From NCBI GenBank assembly GCA_027458945.1, contig DAIDOU010000250.1, positions 1 through 21,601 of the forward strand: a stretch of DNA of 21,601 nucleotides. Reading direction: 5' to 3'. The notes under the pieces are model-generated. The model saw only the letters and a list, made by a program, of their open reading frames with translations, searched no databases and was not told the DNA's origin. The stretch is from Acidobacteriota bacterium (GTDB lineage: Bacteria; Acidobacteriota; Thermoanaerobaculia; Thermoanaerobaculales; Thermoanaerobaculaceae). This document shows, in pieces, positions 5,812-14,501 of the stretch. The first letter of the stretch is position 1. Each line of letters opens with the position of its first letter. A program made the translations under genes and the position numbers.

Positions 5812-8388
5812 ATGACGGCGACGCCCGGCGAGCCCGGGGGCGCGCGGCCGCCCGCGGCCGAGGAGCGCGTCCGGCGGCAGTACCGGGAGTTCAAAGCGCT
5901 GCTCGCCTCCAACAACGAGTGCCTGGCGCTGATGGCGGGTCTGCAGGAGGACCTGCGCTTCGTGCCGCCGCGGCCGCACCTGGTCGGGGAGCGGATCGCG
6001 GCCGTGTTCGAGCGCACCGTGGCCAGCGTCACCGCGCTCGAGCACGTGACCGGCAAGGCGTACGCCTCGTTCCACCGCCTGGCGGCGCGCGGCCGGCGGG
6101 AAGTGGAGGCGTTCCTGGCGGCGGAGGGCCGCCGGGAGAGCCCGGCGATGGCGGTCAGCCTGGCCCAGGTCGACGCCTCGCACGCCGCCCTGGTGGGCGG
6201 CAAGGCCGCCGCTCTTGGCGAGGTCGCCAACCGGGTCGGGCTCCCCGTGCCCGAGGGGTTCGTGCTCACCGCCGGCGCCTACGCGCAGGTCGTCGGCCTC
6301 CCGCTCTGGCGCGAGGTCCGCGACGCGCTGCGCGACCTCGACCCGGATGACGAGGCCGGGCTCGCGGCCGCGGCCACGAGCCTGCGGGCGGCGGTCGCGG
6401 GTGCGGCGCTGCCGCGCGCGGTGGAGGTGGCGCTCACCGAGCGGGCGCGCAAGCTCGGCGCGCGCGGCGGCGGCTTCGCGGTGCGTTCGAGCGCGGTCGG
6501 CGAAGGCGGGCAGCGCACGTTCGCCGGCCAGTTCGGGAGCCTGCTCAACGTCCCCGAGCACGACCTCCCGCGCGCCTACCTCGAGGTCCTCGCCACCCGC
6601 TTCTCGGAGCGTGCGCTCGCCTACCGTCTCTCGCAGGGGATCACCGAGGTCGAGAGCCCGATGGCGGTGTTGGTGCTGCCGACGCTCGCCGCCCGCGCCG
6701 CCGGGATCCTGTACACCCAGGACCCGGGCCGGCCCGGGCGCGGGAACATGCTCATCGCGGCCACCTCCGGCCTCGGCGTGGACGTCGCCGGGGGGGCCGC
6801 GCCGGCGGACCTCTACGTCGTGGCCCGCACCCGCTCGCACGCGGTGCTCGAGCACCGTCCCGCGGAGAAGGGGACGCGGGTGGTGGCGGCGGCCGGAGGG
6901 GGGATCGCGCGCGAGGCGGTGTCGGAGGAGGAGCGTCGCCGGCCGACGCTCTCGACCGAGGACATCCAGGTGCTGGCGGCGTGGGGCGTGCGGCTTGAGG
7001 CTCACTTCGGCACCCCGCAGGACGTCGAGTGGGTGCTCGACGAGCGCGGCGAGCTCTACGTCGTGCAGACGCGCGACCTGCTGGTGGGCCCGGGCGCCCT
7101 GCGCCGGGCGTGGAGCCGCCCCAAGGCGGCGCCGCTGTTCGCGGGCGGGCGCACCGTGTTCCCCGGGCGGACGTCGGGGCCGGCGCTCGCGTTCGCCGAG
7201 ATGCCGCGCGCCGCGCACGTCCCCGAGGGCGCGATCGTGTTCGTGCGCCGCGCCACGCCGGAGATCGTGCGCGTGCTGCCACGCCTGGCGGGGCTGGTGG
7301 CGGAGCGCGGCAACGTCGCCGGCCACGCCGCGGCGCTGCTGCGCGAGTGGGGGATCCCGTCGGTGTTCGAGGCGGAGGGGGCGCTCGGGGCGGTGACGCC
7401 GGGCGCGACCGTGAGCCTCGACGCCGCCCGGCGGGCGGTGTTCGCCGGCGCGCTGTGGCCGCCCGCGGCGCGCAGCGTCGAGATCCCCGAGCGTTTCGCC
7501 GGCGGCGAGGCGGACCCGTTGCACCGGCGGCTGCTCACGCTGCGCCTGGTGGACCCGTCGGCGCTGAACTTCCGCCCGTCCGCCTGCCGCTCGGCGCACG
7601 ACGTGCTGCGCTTCTGCCACGAGAAGGCGATCGAGGCGATGTTCACGCTCTCGGACTCGGTGCTCGACCGCGCGCCGCACGCGGCCCGCCGGCTCGCGGG
7701 CGCCACCCCGATCCGCCTGTTCGTCCTCGACCTTGGCGGCGGGCTGGCGCCGTCGGCGCAGGCCGGGGAGGAGGTGCGCGCCGAGGAGATCGTGAGCCGT
7801 CCGTTCCAGGCGCTCTGGCGCGGGGTCATGCACCCCGGCGTCTCGTGGCGGCGGGAGATGCCGGCGAGCCTCGGCGGCCTCGCCTCCGTGGTGGCCGGCT
7901 CGCTCGGCTCGCAGTCGAGCGCCCGCCGGGCGCTCGGGGAGAAGAGCTACCTGCTGGTCGCCGCCGACTACATGAACCTGAACAGCCGCCTGGCGTTCCA
8001 CTTCACCCTGGTGGACGCGACGCTGGCCGGCGAGCGCAACCTCAACGCGGTCTCGTTCCGCTTCGCCGGCGGCGGCGCGACGCGCTGGCGCCGCAACCTG
8101 CGGGCCGTCTTCCTCGAGCGCATCCTGCGCCACATCGGGTTCCAGGTCGACCGCCGCATGGACGTGGTCAACGCCTGGTTCCGCAAGGGCTCGGCCGCGG
8201 AGACCGAGGCGGCGCTCGACCACCTCGGTCGGCTGATGGCGTGCTCGAGCCAGCTCGACATGTACATGGAGAGCCACGACACGATGGAGTGGTACGTCGA
8301 GCAGTTCATGCAGGGGAACTACAGGTTCGCCGCCGCGACGGGCGCGAACGGCGAGAAACCCACGCGAGGGGAAGCGCCCCCACCGTGA
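5812..8388 (+). CDS. PEP-synthase-like protein (PEP/pyruvate-binding plus mobile domain)
   Basis: The protein has 858 aa. Residues 1 to about 115 are a helical N-terminal region of unknown type. Residues about 120-430 form a PPDK_N-type ATP-grasp (PEP/pyruvate-binding) domain, with ALVGGKAAALGEVANRVGLP and GFAVRSSAVGEGGQRTFAGQ. It ends at GTPQDVEWVLDERGELYVVQ, the usual end of such domains. Residues about 440-550 form the PEP-utilising mobile domain. Its candidate phospho-histidine is H505 in GNVAGHAAALLREWGIPSV. In PpsA/PpdK that motif is GGxTxHAA, so the regulatory threonine two before the histidine is Ala here. The last 300 residues do not show the canonical TIM-barrel PEP-binding motifs, so this is probably not a normal PpsA. 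It follows the PF09608-like gene by 40 bp and closes the sigma-54 operon. It may be an ATP-driven phosphotransfer partner of the locus. Confidence 0.8.
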   Translation: MTATPGEPGGARPPAAEERVRRQYREFKALLASNNECLALMAGLQEDLRFVPPRPHLVGERIAAVFERTVASVTALEHVTGKAYASFHRLAARGRREVEAFLAAEGRRESPAMAVSLAQVDASHAALVGGKAAALGEVANRVGLPVPEGFVLTAGAYAQVVGLPLWREVRDALRDLDPDDEAGLAAAATSLRAAVAGAALPRAVEVALTERARKLGARGGGFAVRSSAVGEGGQRTFAGQFGSLLNVPEHDLPRAYLEVLATRFSERALAYRLSQGITEVESPMAVLVLPTLAARAAGILYTQDPGRPGRGNMLIAATSGLGVDVAGGAAPADLYVVARTRSHAVLEHRPAEKGTRVVAAAGGGIAREAVSEEERRRPTLSTEDIQVLAAWGVRLEAHFGTPQDVEWVLDERGELYVVQTRDLLVGPGALRRAWSRPKAAPLFAGGRTVFPGRTSGPALAFAEMPRAAHVPEGAIVFVRRATPEIVRVLPRLAGLVAERGNVAGHAAALLREWGIPSVFEAEGALGAVTPGATVSLDAARRAVFAGALWPPAARSVEIPERFAGGEADPLHRRLLTLRLVDPSALNFRPSACRSAHDVLRFCHEKAIEAMFTLSDSVLDRAPHAARRLAGATPIRLFVLDLGGGLAPSAQAGEEVRAEEIVSRPFQALWRGVMHPGVSWRREMPASLGGLASVVAGSLGSQSSARRALGEKSYLLVAADYMNLNSRLAFHFTLVDATLAGERNLNAVSFRFAGGGATRWRRNLRAVFLERILRHIGFQVDRRMDVVNAWFRKGSAAETEAALDHLGRLMACSSQLDMYMESHDTMEWYVEQFMQGNYRFAAATGANGEKPTRGEAPPP

Positions 8389-8406
8389 GCAGCGGCTCGC
8401 TCACGG
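8383..8406 (+). terminator. Hairpin overlapping the stop of the PEP-synthase-like gene
   Basis: CCGTGAGC (8383-8390) and GCTCACGG (8399-8406) form a perfect 8-bp stem with an 8-nt loop, at the end of the long operon. No U-tract follows, so it is a candidate for a non-canonical or Rho-assisted terminator, or an mRNA 3'-end stabiliser. Confidence 0.35.
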
Positions 8407-8698
8407 AGGCGTGAGGGCGGCACCCGGCTGCGCCGCACCGCCACCGGCGAGACGACGCGCGGGGCGGAGCGCGAGACCCCGTCTCCGGCCGACCCGCAGC
8501 CTGCGTCCTGGCAACGCCGCCACGTCTCACCCGGACGGATGATGCGCGGCAGGGGCTCGCGTGCGATCGTTCTCTTGGCCGGTGGCGGCGTCGCCGGGAG
8601 GGACCGTCGAGGTGTTACCATCAATAGAATCAGTGCGGCACAGACCGCTACGGCCGGTCGACGGACCGGGACGCGGGGCGGGTGCCCCGCAGGAAGCG
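8389..8698. other. 310-bp gap before the LuxR-type gene
   Basis: Beyond the hairpin at its left edge, the only compositional change is an AT-richer patch near 8614-8632 that holds a possible -10 element. A 6-bp inverted repeat follows: CCGGTC (8654-8659), loop GACG, GACCGG (8664-8669). It could be an operator or leader hairpin for the downstream regulator. Frames open here look like shadows. Confidence 0.4.
8625..8630 (+). promoter_or_regulatory. Weak -10 candidate for the LuxR-type gene
   Basis: TAGAAT matches TATAAT at 5 of 6 positions and lies in the only AT-rich patch of the gap, about 70 nt before the ATG at 8699. No recognisable -35 stands 16-18 bp upstream. Confidence 0.2.
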
Positions 8699-9847
8699 AT
8701 GAAGCGGACGTTCCTCAGAGCTGTCGAGTTGATCTTCGACGCCGCGGCGTCGCCGAAAGCGTGGCCGCGCGCCGTCGCCGGGATCGCTGCAGCGGCCGGG
8801 GCCGACGCCGCACTCCTCGCCTTCGGCTCCAATGCGGACGAGGTCGCGTTGCTCGCCACGGTCGGGATCGAAAGACCGCCGACTCCGCTCGCCGCGAGCA
8901 CCCTGGCCGCCGCGTTCGTCGCACCGCTCGACGGGAGCGCGGTCGGCATGGTGGCGTTTCCGGCGGCGTGGGGTGGGCGACTGGGCGCCGGCGCCGACGA
9001 GGCGTTGGCGGCGCTCGGTCTCCAGGGGCGCCGCGGGGGCGCGGCGGGAGTGAGCCTGACGCGGGAGGGCGGTGCGGTCGGTGCGCTGTGGCTGTTCCCC
9101 ATCCCCGGCGCACGCCTCGAGGGTGAGGGCCTGGAGGCACTGCAGGACCTGGTGCCCCACCTCGCCCGTGCGCTGGCTGTCCACGGGCGCGTGGAGCTAG
9201 CGGAGCGGAGGGCGGCCGAGGCGGCCGATGCCTTCGACCGGGTCGCGCTCGCTGCCGTCGTGGTCGACAGCGAGGCGAGGCCGATCCTCGCCAACCGCGC
9301 CGCCCGCCGGATCTCAGCGCAGCAGGACGGCTTCATGATCGGCGAGAACGGGTTGCGGGGAGCGACGCCGGCGGACACCCGCATGCTCCATGCGGCGGTG
9401 GCCGAGGTCGCGCGGCGGGGCAGCGGGCCCGGGCTCGGCCTGCGGCTGTCGCGCGTGTCGTCGTCGCGGCCATACGAGGTCATGGCCGTTCCGATCGGCC
9501 GCGGGCGGCGGTGGCCGGCGCTGCGATCGCGCGGCGCCGTGGTCTTCGTCTCCGACGCCGGCGTGCCACACGTCAGTCCCGAGCAACTGGTGCGCGACCT
9601 CTACGTCCTCACCGGCGCCGAGACCCGTCTCGCGGTGCTGCTCCTCGGCGGGCAGAGCTTGCCGGAGGCCGCCGCGATCCTCGGCATCTCGCGCAACACC
9701 GCGCACACCCAGCTCGCCGGGATCTTCCGCAAGACCGGCACCGGGAGTCAGGCGGAGCTCGTGAGAGTGCTGCTGAGCGGCCCTGGAGCCGTGCGCTTGC
9801 CCGGCGACTCGTCGGACGCCTATCCCCAGGCGGAGGTCGAGCGGTGA
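8699..9847 (+). CDS. LuxR-type transcriptional regulator with GAF/PAS-like sensor region
   Basis: The 382-aa protein ends in a LuxR/GerE helix-turn-helix at about residues 305-370 (TGAETRLAVLLLGGQSLPEA, then ILGISRNTAHTQLAGIFRKT). Before it lies a PAS-like segment at about 180-280 (ALAAVVVDSEARPILANRAA). The N-terminal 170 residues resemble a GAF-like sensor (KAWPRAVAGIAAAAGADAAL). There is no receiver domain, so it probably senses a ligand directly rather than acting in a phosphorelay. The ATG at 8699 follows AGGAAGCG. A longer frame to 8561 is open but has no RBS. The gene is monocistronic or leads to the small gene at 10025, 177 bp later. Its ligand and targets are unknown. Confidence 0.82.
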   Translation: MKRTFLRAVELIFDAAASPKAWPRAVAGIAAAAGADAALLAFGSNADEVALLATVGIERPPTPLAASTLAAAFVAPLDGSAVGMVAFPAAWGGRLGAGADEALAALGLQGRRGGAAGVSLTREGGAVGALWLFPIPGARLEGEGLEALQDLVPHLARALAVHGRVELAERRAAEAADAFDRVALAAVVVDSEARPILANRAARRISAQQDGFMIGENGLRGATPADTRMLHAAVAEVARRGSGPGLGLRLSRVSSSRPYEVMAVPIGRGRRWPALRSRGAVVFVSDAGVPHVSPEQLVRDLYVLTGAETRLAVLLLGGQSLPEAAAILGISRNTAHTQLAGIFRKTGTGSQAELVRVLLSGPGAVRLPGDSSDAYPQAEVER

Positions 9848-10024
9848 GCGAGGCGCCCTCGGGAGCCCGAGAGACCGTGGGCGTCGATGGTGGCACGAAC
9901 GCGCGCGAGGCGGCGCCGGCGCGCGCGCCCGCTCCGGCCGGCCGCCGAAGGCGGAAATCGGGCGGGGGGGAGCGAACGCGTGGTGGCCGCCGCCACGACG
10001 GGCAGGAAGAAAGGGGAGGAAGCG

Positions 10025-10438
10025 ATGCCCAAGCCGAAGTACGAGAGGGTCACGGTCACGGTCCGCAACGGTCAGCTCACGTGTACTCCTGACTGGGTCC
10101 ACCTCAAGTGGAAGGACGGGCCGGAGGACATCCGGTGGAGGTTCGAAGGCATCCCGGAGAGCGCCGTCGGCGTCGCCGTGGAGTTCCTCGCGGAGGTCCC
10201 GGCGAACACTCCAGCGCCGCCGCCGGCCGCCGGCGCGTTCCGCCCGCGCGGCGTGCACCGTGGCGTCGGGCAGATCTCTGCCACTCCCGGCTCGCGCCTG
10301 CCCGACCTGGTGACCACCGGCAACACCCGGGAAGCCGGCCACTTCTACTACGACGTCAAGCTGCTCGACGGTGAGGGGAACGTGGTCGCGCACGCCGATC
10401 CCGGCGGCGACAACCAGCCCGGCACCGGCCCGAACTAG
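10025..10438 (+). CDS. Small beta-rich protein of unknown function
   Basis: This 137-aa protein has no signal peptide or membrane segment. It begins MPKPKYERVTVTVRNGQLTC and has alternating hydrophobic and charged residues, as in beta strands (VHLKWKDGPEDIRWRFEG). A proline-rich linker (PANTPAPPPAAG) follows, then HFYYDVKLLDGEGNVVAHAD and a disordered GGDNQPGTGPN tail. The pattern is reminiscent of small Ig-like or cupredoxin-like beta-sandwich proteins, but I see no metal-binding set and cannot name a family. The start is secure because AGGGGAGGAAGCG precedes the ATG; the frame remains open upstream without a good RBS. It converges on the Ser/Thr kinase gene with a 27-bp gap. Confidence 0.7.
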   Translation: MPKPKYERVTVTVRNGQLTCTPDWVHLKWKDGPEDIRWRFEGIPESAVGVAVEFLAEVPANTPAPPPAAGAFRPRGVHRGVGQISATPGSRLPDLVTTGNTREAGHFYYDVKLLDGEGNVVAHADPGGDNQPGTGPN

Positions 10439-10451
10439 CCGTCCGCGCGGC

Positions 10452-10463
10452 GGCGCCGGCGCC
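10452..10463. terminator. Palindrome between convergent genes
   Basis: GGCGCCGGCGCC is a 12-bp perfect palindrome in the 27-bp gap between two convergent genes. It might help end transcription both ways, but it has almost no loop and no T-tract, and such GC palindromes are common at this composition. Confidence 0.2.
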
Positions 10464-10465
10464 GT

Positions 10466-13003
10466 TCACCGGCGGGAGAGCAACGCCAGGAAGCGCGGGT
10501 CGCGGGCGAGGCCGGCGAACTCCGGCCCCGTGAACCAGACCACAGGGGCGCGCGCGGCGAGAGCCTTGCCGGTCCAGGCGAGCGCCGCGTTGTGGTCACC
10601 GGCCACGGCCGCGACGAGCGCCGCCATGAACATCGTAGCCGGGTTCTCGGGGTAGTCCGCGAGCGCCTCCTGGATCGCGAGGAACGCCTCGGGCCCGTGT
10701 CCGAGCTGCGCGAGGCAGCGGGCGCGCGTCTCCAGCAGTGCCCGCCGGCGCACGCCCTGCCCGTAGTCGGCCTCGCATAGCCGCAGCGCCGTGGCGTAGT
10801 TCGCGCGCGCCTGCGCGGTTTCGCGCATGGCGAGTTCGGTGTCCGCCAGGTTGGCGACCGCCAGGTAGTCGGTGGGATCGCTCGTCACCGCCTCGCGGTA
10901 GAGCGACGCGGCCTCGGGGAGCTTCTTCTCGTAATAGAGGCAGTTGCCGAGGTGGATGCGGTCGAGGCGCTCGCCCCGCCGCGCCAGGAGGTCGCGGTAG
11001 AGCCGCTCGGCCGTTTCGTTGTTGCCGGCGTACATCTCGACCTCGGCGAGCAGTCCGAGGCAGAAGAGGTTGGCCGGGGAGATGACAAGGGCGCGCTTGA
11101 TCGTCTGCCGTGCCCCGTCGAAGTCGCCGCGCAGCTCCCGGGACTGGGCGAGGTTGTACAGCGTGTACCACGACGGCAGCAGCACGAACGAGCGCTCGAA
11201 CGCGGCCTCGGACTCCCGGTCCTTCCCCATCGACCCGAGGACGACCCCGAGCGTCTGCCACGCCGCGTTGTCGCCAGGACGGGCGGCGGTCCACGCCCGC
11301 GCCTTCGCGAGCGCGGCGTCGTCGTCGCGGTGGTCGAGCAGCAGCCAGACGTCGAGCCCCAGTACCCACGGGTGGTCGGGCGCCAGGGCGCGTGCGCGCG
11401 CCATCAGCGCCTGGCAGCGTTCGTCGTCGGCTGGACGGTGGTAGAGCTGGTACAGATAGCGGTACCTGGCGGCGAGCGCGATCACCGGCGCGAGGAACCG
11501 CGGCGCGTCTCCCACCGCCTGCTCGAACAGCGCGATCTCCTCCTTGAAATCCTTCGAGTAGTGGCCGGAGTCGATCCGGCTCTTCGCCAGCAGGTACGCC
11601 TTGAGGGCGGCGGGCGTCGCCTCCCGCGCGCCGGGGTGGCCGCTCGTCGGGACGCCGCGGTAGGCGTCGCCGAGCGCGGTCGCGATGCGGTCCTGGAGCA
11701 GCATGAGATCCTCGGTCCCCACGTCGAGTTGCTCGCTCCACGTCACCCGGCCGCTCGCCCCGTCCAGCCGCTGCAGGTCGACGCGGATCGGTCCGCCCGG
11801 CCGCCCCGGGGTCAGTGAGGTTGCTACCAGCTCGCGCACCCCGAGTTCGCGTGCCAGCTCGGCGCCGCGCACCCCGTGGCCCAGCACCGCGCGCACGTCA
11901 CGGCCGGCGACGACGATCACGTCCTTGAGCTGCGCCAGGCGGGTCACGATGGCGTCCTCGATCGCTGCGGAGGCGAGCTTTCCCGCGTCGCCCGGCACCG
12001 GGGAGGTCACCGGGAGGACGGCGACGGTCAACGGCCGGCTCGGCGCGAACCAGCCCAACGCCGCCGCGGTCGCCACCGCGACCGTAACCGCCGCGGCGGT
12101 CAGTGCCGACCAGTGCCGGCGGGCCCAGGCCGCCGCCCGCTCCGGTCCCGTCGCCGGCAGCACGACGGTCGCGTCGGAGGTGCTGGCCGCGACGAGGCGG
12201 AGGTCGCGGGCGAGCTCGCTCGCGTCCTGGTAGCGCCGCGCGGGGTCGCGCTCCAGGCAGCGACCGACGACGGCGGCGAGCGCCGCGCCGGCGCCCACAC
12301 CGGCCGTGGGGAGCGGCTCGTACTCGCCCTGTGCCACCTTGTGCATCGTCTCCATCGGGGTGGCGCCGCGGAACGCCGGCCTACCGCTCGCCAGCTCGTA
12401 GAGCAGCGACCCGAGGGAAAAGATATCGCTGCGCCCGTCGACCTGGTGGCCGAGCGCCTGCTCCGGAGACATCGCCCGCGACGTGCCGACGACCAGCCCC
12501 TCGGTCGTGATCCTCTCGTCGCCACCCGCTCGCACGCCCGTCCACTTCGCCAGGCCGAAGTCCAGCACCTTCACGTGCCCCGACGGCATCAAGAGGACGT
12601 TCTCGGCCTTGACGTCGCGGTGGACGATCCCGTGCCCGTGCGCCTCGGCGAGCGCCTCGGCGATCTCCGCCCCGATGCCCGCGGCTTGCGCCGGCGGCAG
12701 CGGCCCGAGCGTGACGACCTCCGCCAGAGACCGTCCGGGGACGTACTCCATGACGACCCACTCGGCGTCGGTGCCGCCGACGATCTCGTAGACGTGCGTG
12801 ATGGCGGGGTGGGAGAGCGCGGCGGCCGAGAGCGCCTCGCGGTGTAGGCGCTCACGCCGCTCGGCGTCGAGCCGGTCGTGGAGGAGACCCTTGATCGCGA
12901 CCGGCCGCTGCAGCTGGTCGTCGTACCCCTCGTAGACCTCGCCCATCCCGCCACTGCCGATGAGGCGCACGACCCTGAAGCGTCCGATCCGTTCCGGTGT
13001 CAC
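10466..13003 (-). CDS. Membrane-anchored Ser/Thr protein kinase with TolB/FlgO-like and TPR domains
   Basis: The protein has 845 aa from the GTG at 13003. The kinase domain spans residues about 7-265: glycine loop LIGSGGMGEVYEGYD, catalytic Lys38 in VAIKG, HRDVKAEN with Asp130, DFGLAK with Asp148, and SPEQALG of the activation segment. All essential residues are present, so it should be active. One membrane helix follows at about 299-319 (ALTAAAVTVAVATAAALGWF). Residues about 325-450 resemble the TolB N-terminal or FlgO-like domain found behind such kinases (LTVAVLPVTSPV). The rest, about 470-845, is a tetratricopeptide array. A TTG-initiated frame to 13024 is possible, but GTG matches the usual start of the family (VTPERIGRFRVV). 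No strong RBS precedes either start. This domain set is common in Acidobacteriota and Myxococcota. The partner is unknown. Confidence 0.88.
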   Translation of the reverse strand: MTPERIGRFRVVRLIGSGGMGEVYEGYDDQLQRPVAIKGLLHDRLDAERRERLHREALSAAALSHPAITHVYEIVGGTDAEWVVMEYVPGRSLAEVVTLGPLPPAQAAGIGAEIAEALAEAHGHGIVHRDVKAENVLLMPSGHVKVLDFGLAKWTGVRAGGDERITTEGLVVGTSRAMSPEQALGHQVDGRSDIFSLGSLLYELASGRPAFRGATPMETMHKVAQGEYEPLPTAGVGAGAALAAVVGRCLERDPARRYQDASELARDLRLVAASTSDATVVLPATGPERAAAWARRHWSALTAAAVTVAVATAAALGWFAPSRPLTVAVLPVTSPVPGDAGKLASAAIEDAIVTRLAQLKDVIVVAGRDVRAVLGHGVRGAELARELGVRELVATSLTPGRPGGPIRVDLQRLDGASGRVTWSEQLDVGTEDLMLLQDRIATALGDAYRGVPTSGHPGAREATPAALKAYLLAKSRIDSGHYSKDFKEEIALFEQAVGDAPRFLAPVIALAARYRYLYQLYHRPADDERCQALMARARALAPDHPWVLGLDVWLLLDHRDDDAALAKARAWTAARPGDNAAWQTLGVVLGSMGKDRESEAAFERSFVLLPSWYTLYNLAQSRELRGDFDGARQTIKRALVISPANLFCLGLLAEVEMYAGNNETAERLYRDLLARRGERLDRIHLGNCLYYEKKLPEAASLYREAVTSDPTDYLAVANLADTELAMRETAQARANYATALRLCEADYGQGVRRRALLETRARCLAQLGHGPEAFLAIQEALADYPENPATMFMAALVAAVAGDHNAALAWTGKALAARAPVVWFTGPEFAGLARDPRFLALLSRR

Positions 13004-13125
13004 AGCCAAACATCTTAGCCGCAAGACGTCCGATCGGCGCTGCCCGGCGCCGATCGCAAGCTCGAGGGCGCGGGCGCAGGAGCGCCGGCTGGGCGCGGCG
13101 GCGCGGACATCGTCTACGATGGCTC

Positions 13126-14136
13126 ATGGCGGCCGAGACCAACGAACCGACCCCGCTCGGCCGCTCCTCGCCAGCGCGCGGGCGAGGCGGAACGCGTCGG
13201 CGCAAGGGGCCACCGTTCGAGCGCTGGGTGGGTGTGCCGGTGTTCGTCCTCGTCCTCCTCGCCGCCGGCGTGGCGGCGTACCGGCTGCCGGTGCGGGCGC
13301 CGGTGACGACGCCGCAGCAGGACCTCGAGGAGCGCATCCGCAAGGGGCCGGACTCCTACTTCCATCACGTCTTCGACCCCGACGGGCTGCTCGGGCCGCT
13401 GGGCCAGGTCGACCTCACGCTCGACAACTTCGAGCGCGAGACGAGCCACGGGGTGCTGCTCGCGGCGCTGCCGCACCTCCCGCCCGACGCGCCGGAGCTG
13501 GCGATGCACGCGGCCGAGGTGTGGCGGCCGGGCGTCGCCGGCGCCGACAACGGGCTCCTCGTGTTCGTCTTCCCCGCAGACCGCCGCGTCGAGGTCCTGG
13601 TCGGCTACGGCCTGGAGCCCGTCCTCCCCGACGCCGAGGTCGAACGGTTGGTCGCGGCGACGTTCCTCCCAGCGGCACGCGCAGGCGACGTCTCCGGTGG
13701 CGTGGAGGCGCTCGTCCCGCCGCTCCTCGAGCGGCTGCGCACGGTGCCGCGCGCGGTCCCGAGACACGGCCGCGGCTGGTTCCACGACCTCGTGGTCACG
13801 GCGCACGAGGTCCCCCGCCGCGCCCGCTTCGTGCAGGGGGTGTGGCTGGCCAACGAGCCGAAGGTCAGGATGATCCTCTCGGCGGTCAGCGCCTTCGCCG
13901 TGGCGCTGTTCGCCGCCCTCTTGGCCCACTTCGCCTACGCGGGCGTGCTGCTCGTGCGGCTGATCCGGGGGCGCGCCGCCGGGAGCCGGATCGCCGGCGC
14001 CGCGGGCGAGGTGGTCGCCAGCCTGCTGCGGCCGGTCCAGATCGCCGTGATCCTCTTCCTGATGGTGATTGGGACGTCGTTCTTCTTCCCGGGCACCGGC
14101 GCCTTCGGCGGCGGCGGCGTGAACATTGGCTGGTAG
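13126..14136 (+). CDS. TPM-domain membrane protein
   Basis: The 336-aa protein has a membrane helix near residues 35-55 (WVGVPVFVLVLLAAGVAAY). A TPM domain (PF04536) follows, spanning about residues 90-215: QVDLTLDNFERETSHGVLLA, DNGLLVFVFPADRRVEVLVG and YGLEPVLPDAEVERLV are hallmark segments. Two further helices lie in the C-terminal third (ILSAVSAFAVALFAALLAHF and PVQIAVILFLMVIGTSFFF), ending in a Gly-rich tail (GAFGGGGVNIGW) typical of the family. TPM proteins have been linked to photosystem II repair and to acid-phosphatase-like activity, but most bacterial members are uncharacterised. I chose the ATG at 13126; a longer frame to 12997 overlaps the divergent kinase gene. No clear RBS is visible. 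Confidence 0.78.
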   Translation: MAAETNEPTPLGRSSPARGRGGTRRRKGPPFERWVGVPVFVLVLLAAGVAAYRLPVRAPVTTPQQDLEERIRKGPDSYFHHVFDPDGLLGPLGQVDLTLDNFERETSHGVLLAALPHLPPDAPELAMHAAEVWRPGVAGADNGLLVFVFPADRRVEVLVGYGLEPVLPDAEVERLVAATFLPAARAGDVSGGVEALVPPLLERLRTVPRAVPRHGRGWFHDLVVTAHEVPRRARFVQGVWLANEPKVRMILSAVSAFAVALFAALLAHFAYAGVLLVRLIRGRAAGSRIAGAAGEVVASLLRPVQIAVILFLMVIGTSFFFPGTGAFGGGGVNIGW

Positions 14137-14138
14137 AC

Positions 14139-14154
14139 GGCGCCTGCGGGCGCC
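14139..14154. terminator. Hairpin between convergent genes
   Basis: GGCGCC-TGCG-GGCGCC forms a 6-bp all-GC stem with a 4-nt loop in the 23-bp gap between the TPM gene (ending 14136) and the convergent gene fragment (stop at 14160-14162). It could act as a bidirectional terminator, though no T-tract follows. Confidence 0.4.
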
Positions 14155-14159
14155 AGCGA

Positions 14160-14488
14160 CTATCGCCGCTTGCCGGTCGGGGCGGGGAAGAGGCCGGCGC
14201 TTGGGCGGCGGGGCTCCCAGGGGGAGATCCACTTCGAGCGCGGGTCGCGGTCCTCGGCGGCCGTGACCTCGTGCTCCTCGGCCGGCGCCCACGGCTCGGC
14301 CTTCTTCCGGCCCTTGGCGTCGATCGCGTCGAGCTCGCGGTGGGCGATCTCGCGGATGTCCTTGCGCAGCCCCTGCGCCGCGATCTCCTCGGTGAACTTC
14401 CGCCGCCCGTCCACGAGGTCCGCGACGTACGCCTCGACCTGCTCGTCGGAGTAGAAATTGCGCGCGTCCTATCAGATCTGATCACCAT
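14160..14488 (-). pseudogene. Copy A of a duplicated small gene, apparently frameshifted near its start
   Basis: The conserved frame reads ARNFYSDEQVEAYVADLVDG and continues through AEPWAPAEE and DPRSKWISPWEPRRP to GKRR and a stop at 14160-14162. It is rich in charged residues and has no signal peptide or membrane segment. Going upstream, the frame meets a TAG at 14469-14471. In another frame, an ATG at 14488 with GGTGAG before it reads MVIRSDR up to the same point. One extra base near 14469 would join them into a protein of about 110 aa. I therefore call it a gene with a 1-nt loss (or a sequencing error). The alternative is that the 5' end was removed when the neighbouring island arrived, leaving a GTG start at 14414 (84 aa). 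I do not recognise the family. A paralogue lies at the right end of the window. Confidence 0.55.
14203..14302. repeat. Long direct repeat, left copy (pairs with 21502-21601)
   Basis: Positions 14203-14261 are identical to 21502-21560 (59 bp), and 14273-14302 are identical to 21572-21601 (30 bp, up to the window edge). The 11 bp between differ at several positions. The similarity continues more weakly to the stop codons. The repeat is the 3' half of the duplicated small gene. Confidence 0.9.
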
Positions 14489-14501
14489 CTCACCTTCTTG
14501 G
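14478..14501. repeat. 24-bp direct repeat, left copy
   Basis: This matches 21190-21213 at 23 of 24 positions, with the shared core CCATCTCACCTTCTTGG. The single difference is A/G at the seventh base. On the minus strand both copies contain an RBS-like GGTGAG directly before an ATG. They may therefore be duplicated translation-start regions rather than recombination sites. Confidence 0.75.

Noticed and set aside
5731..8277. 848-codon minus-strand frame opposite the PEP-synthase-like gene
   Set aside because: Repetitive Arg/Ala/His-rich translation with no domain; the opposite strand encodes clear family motifs.
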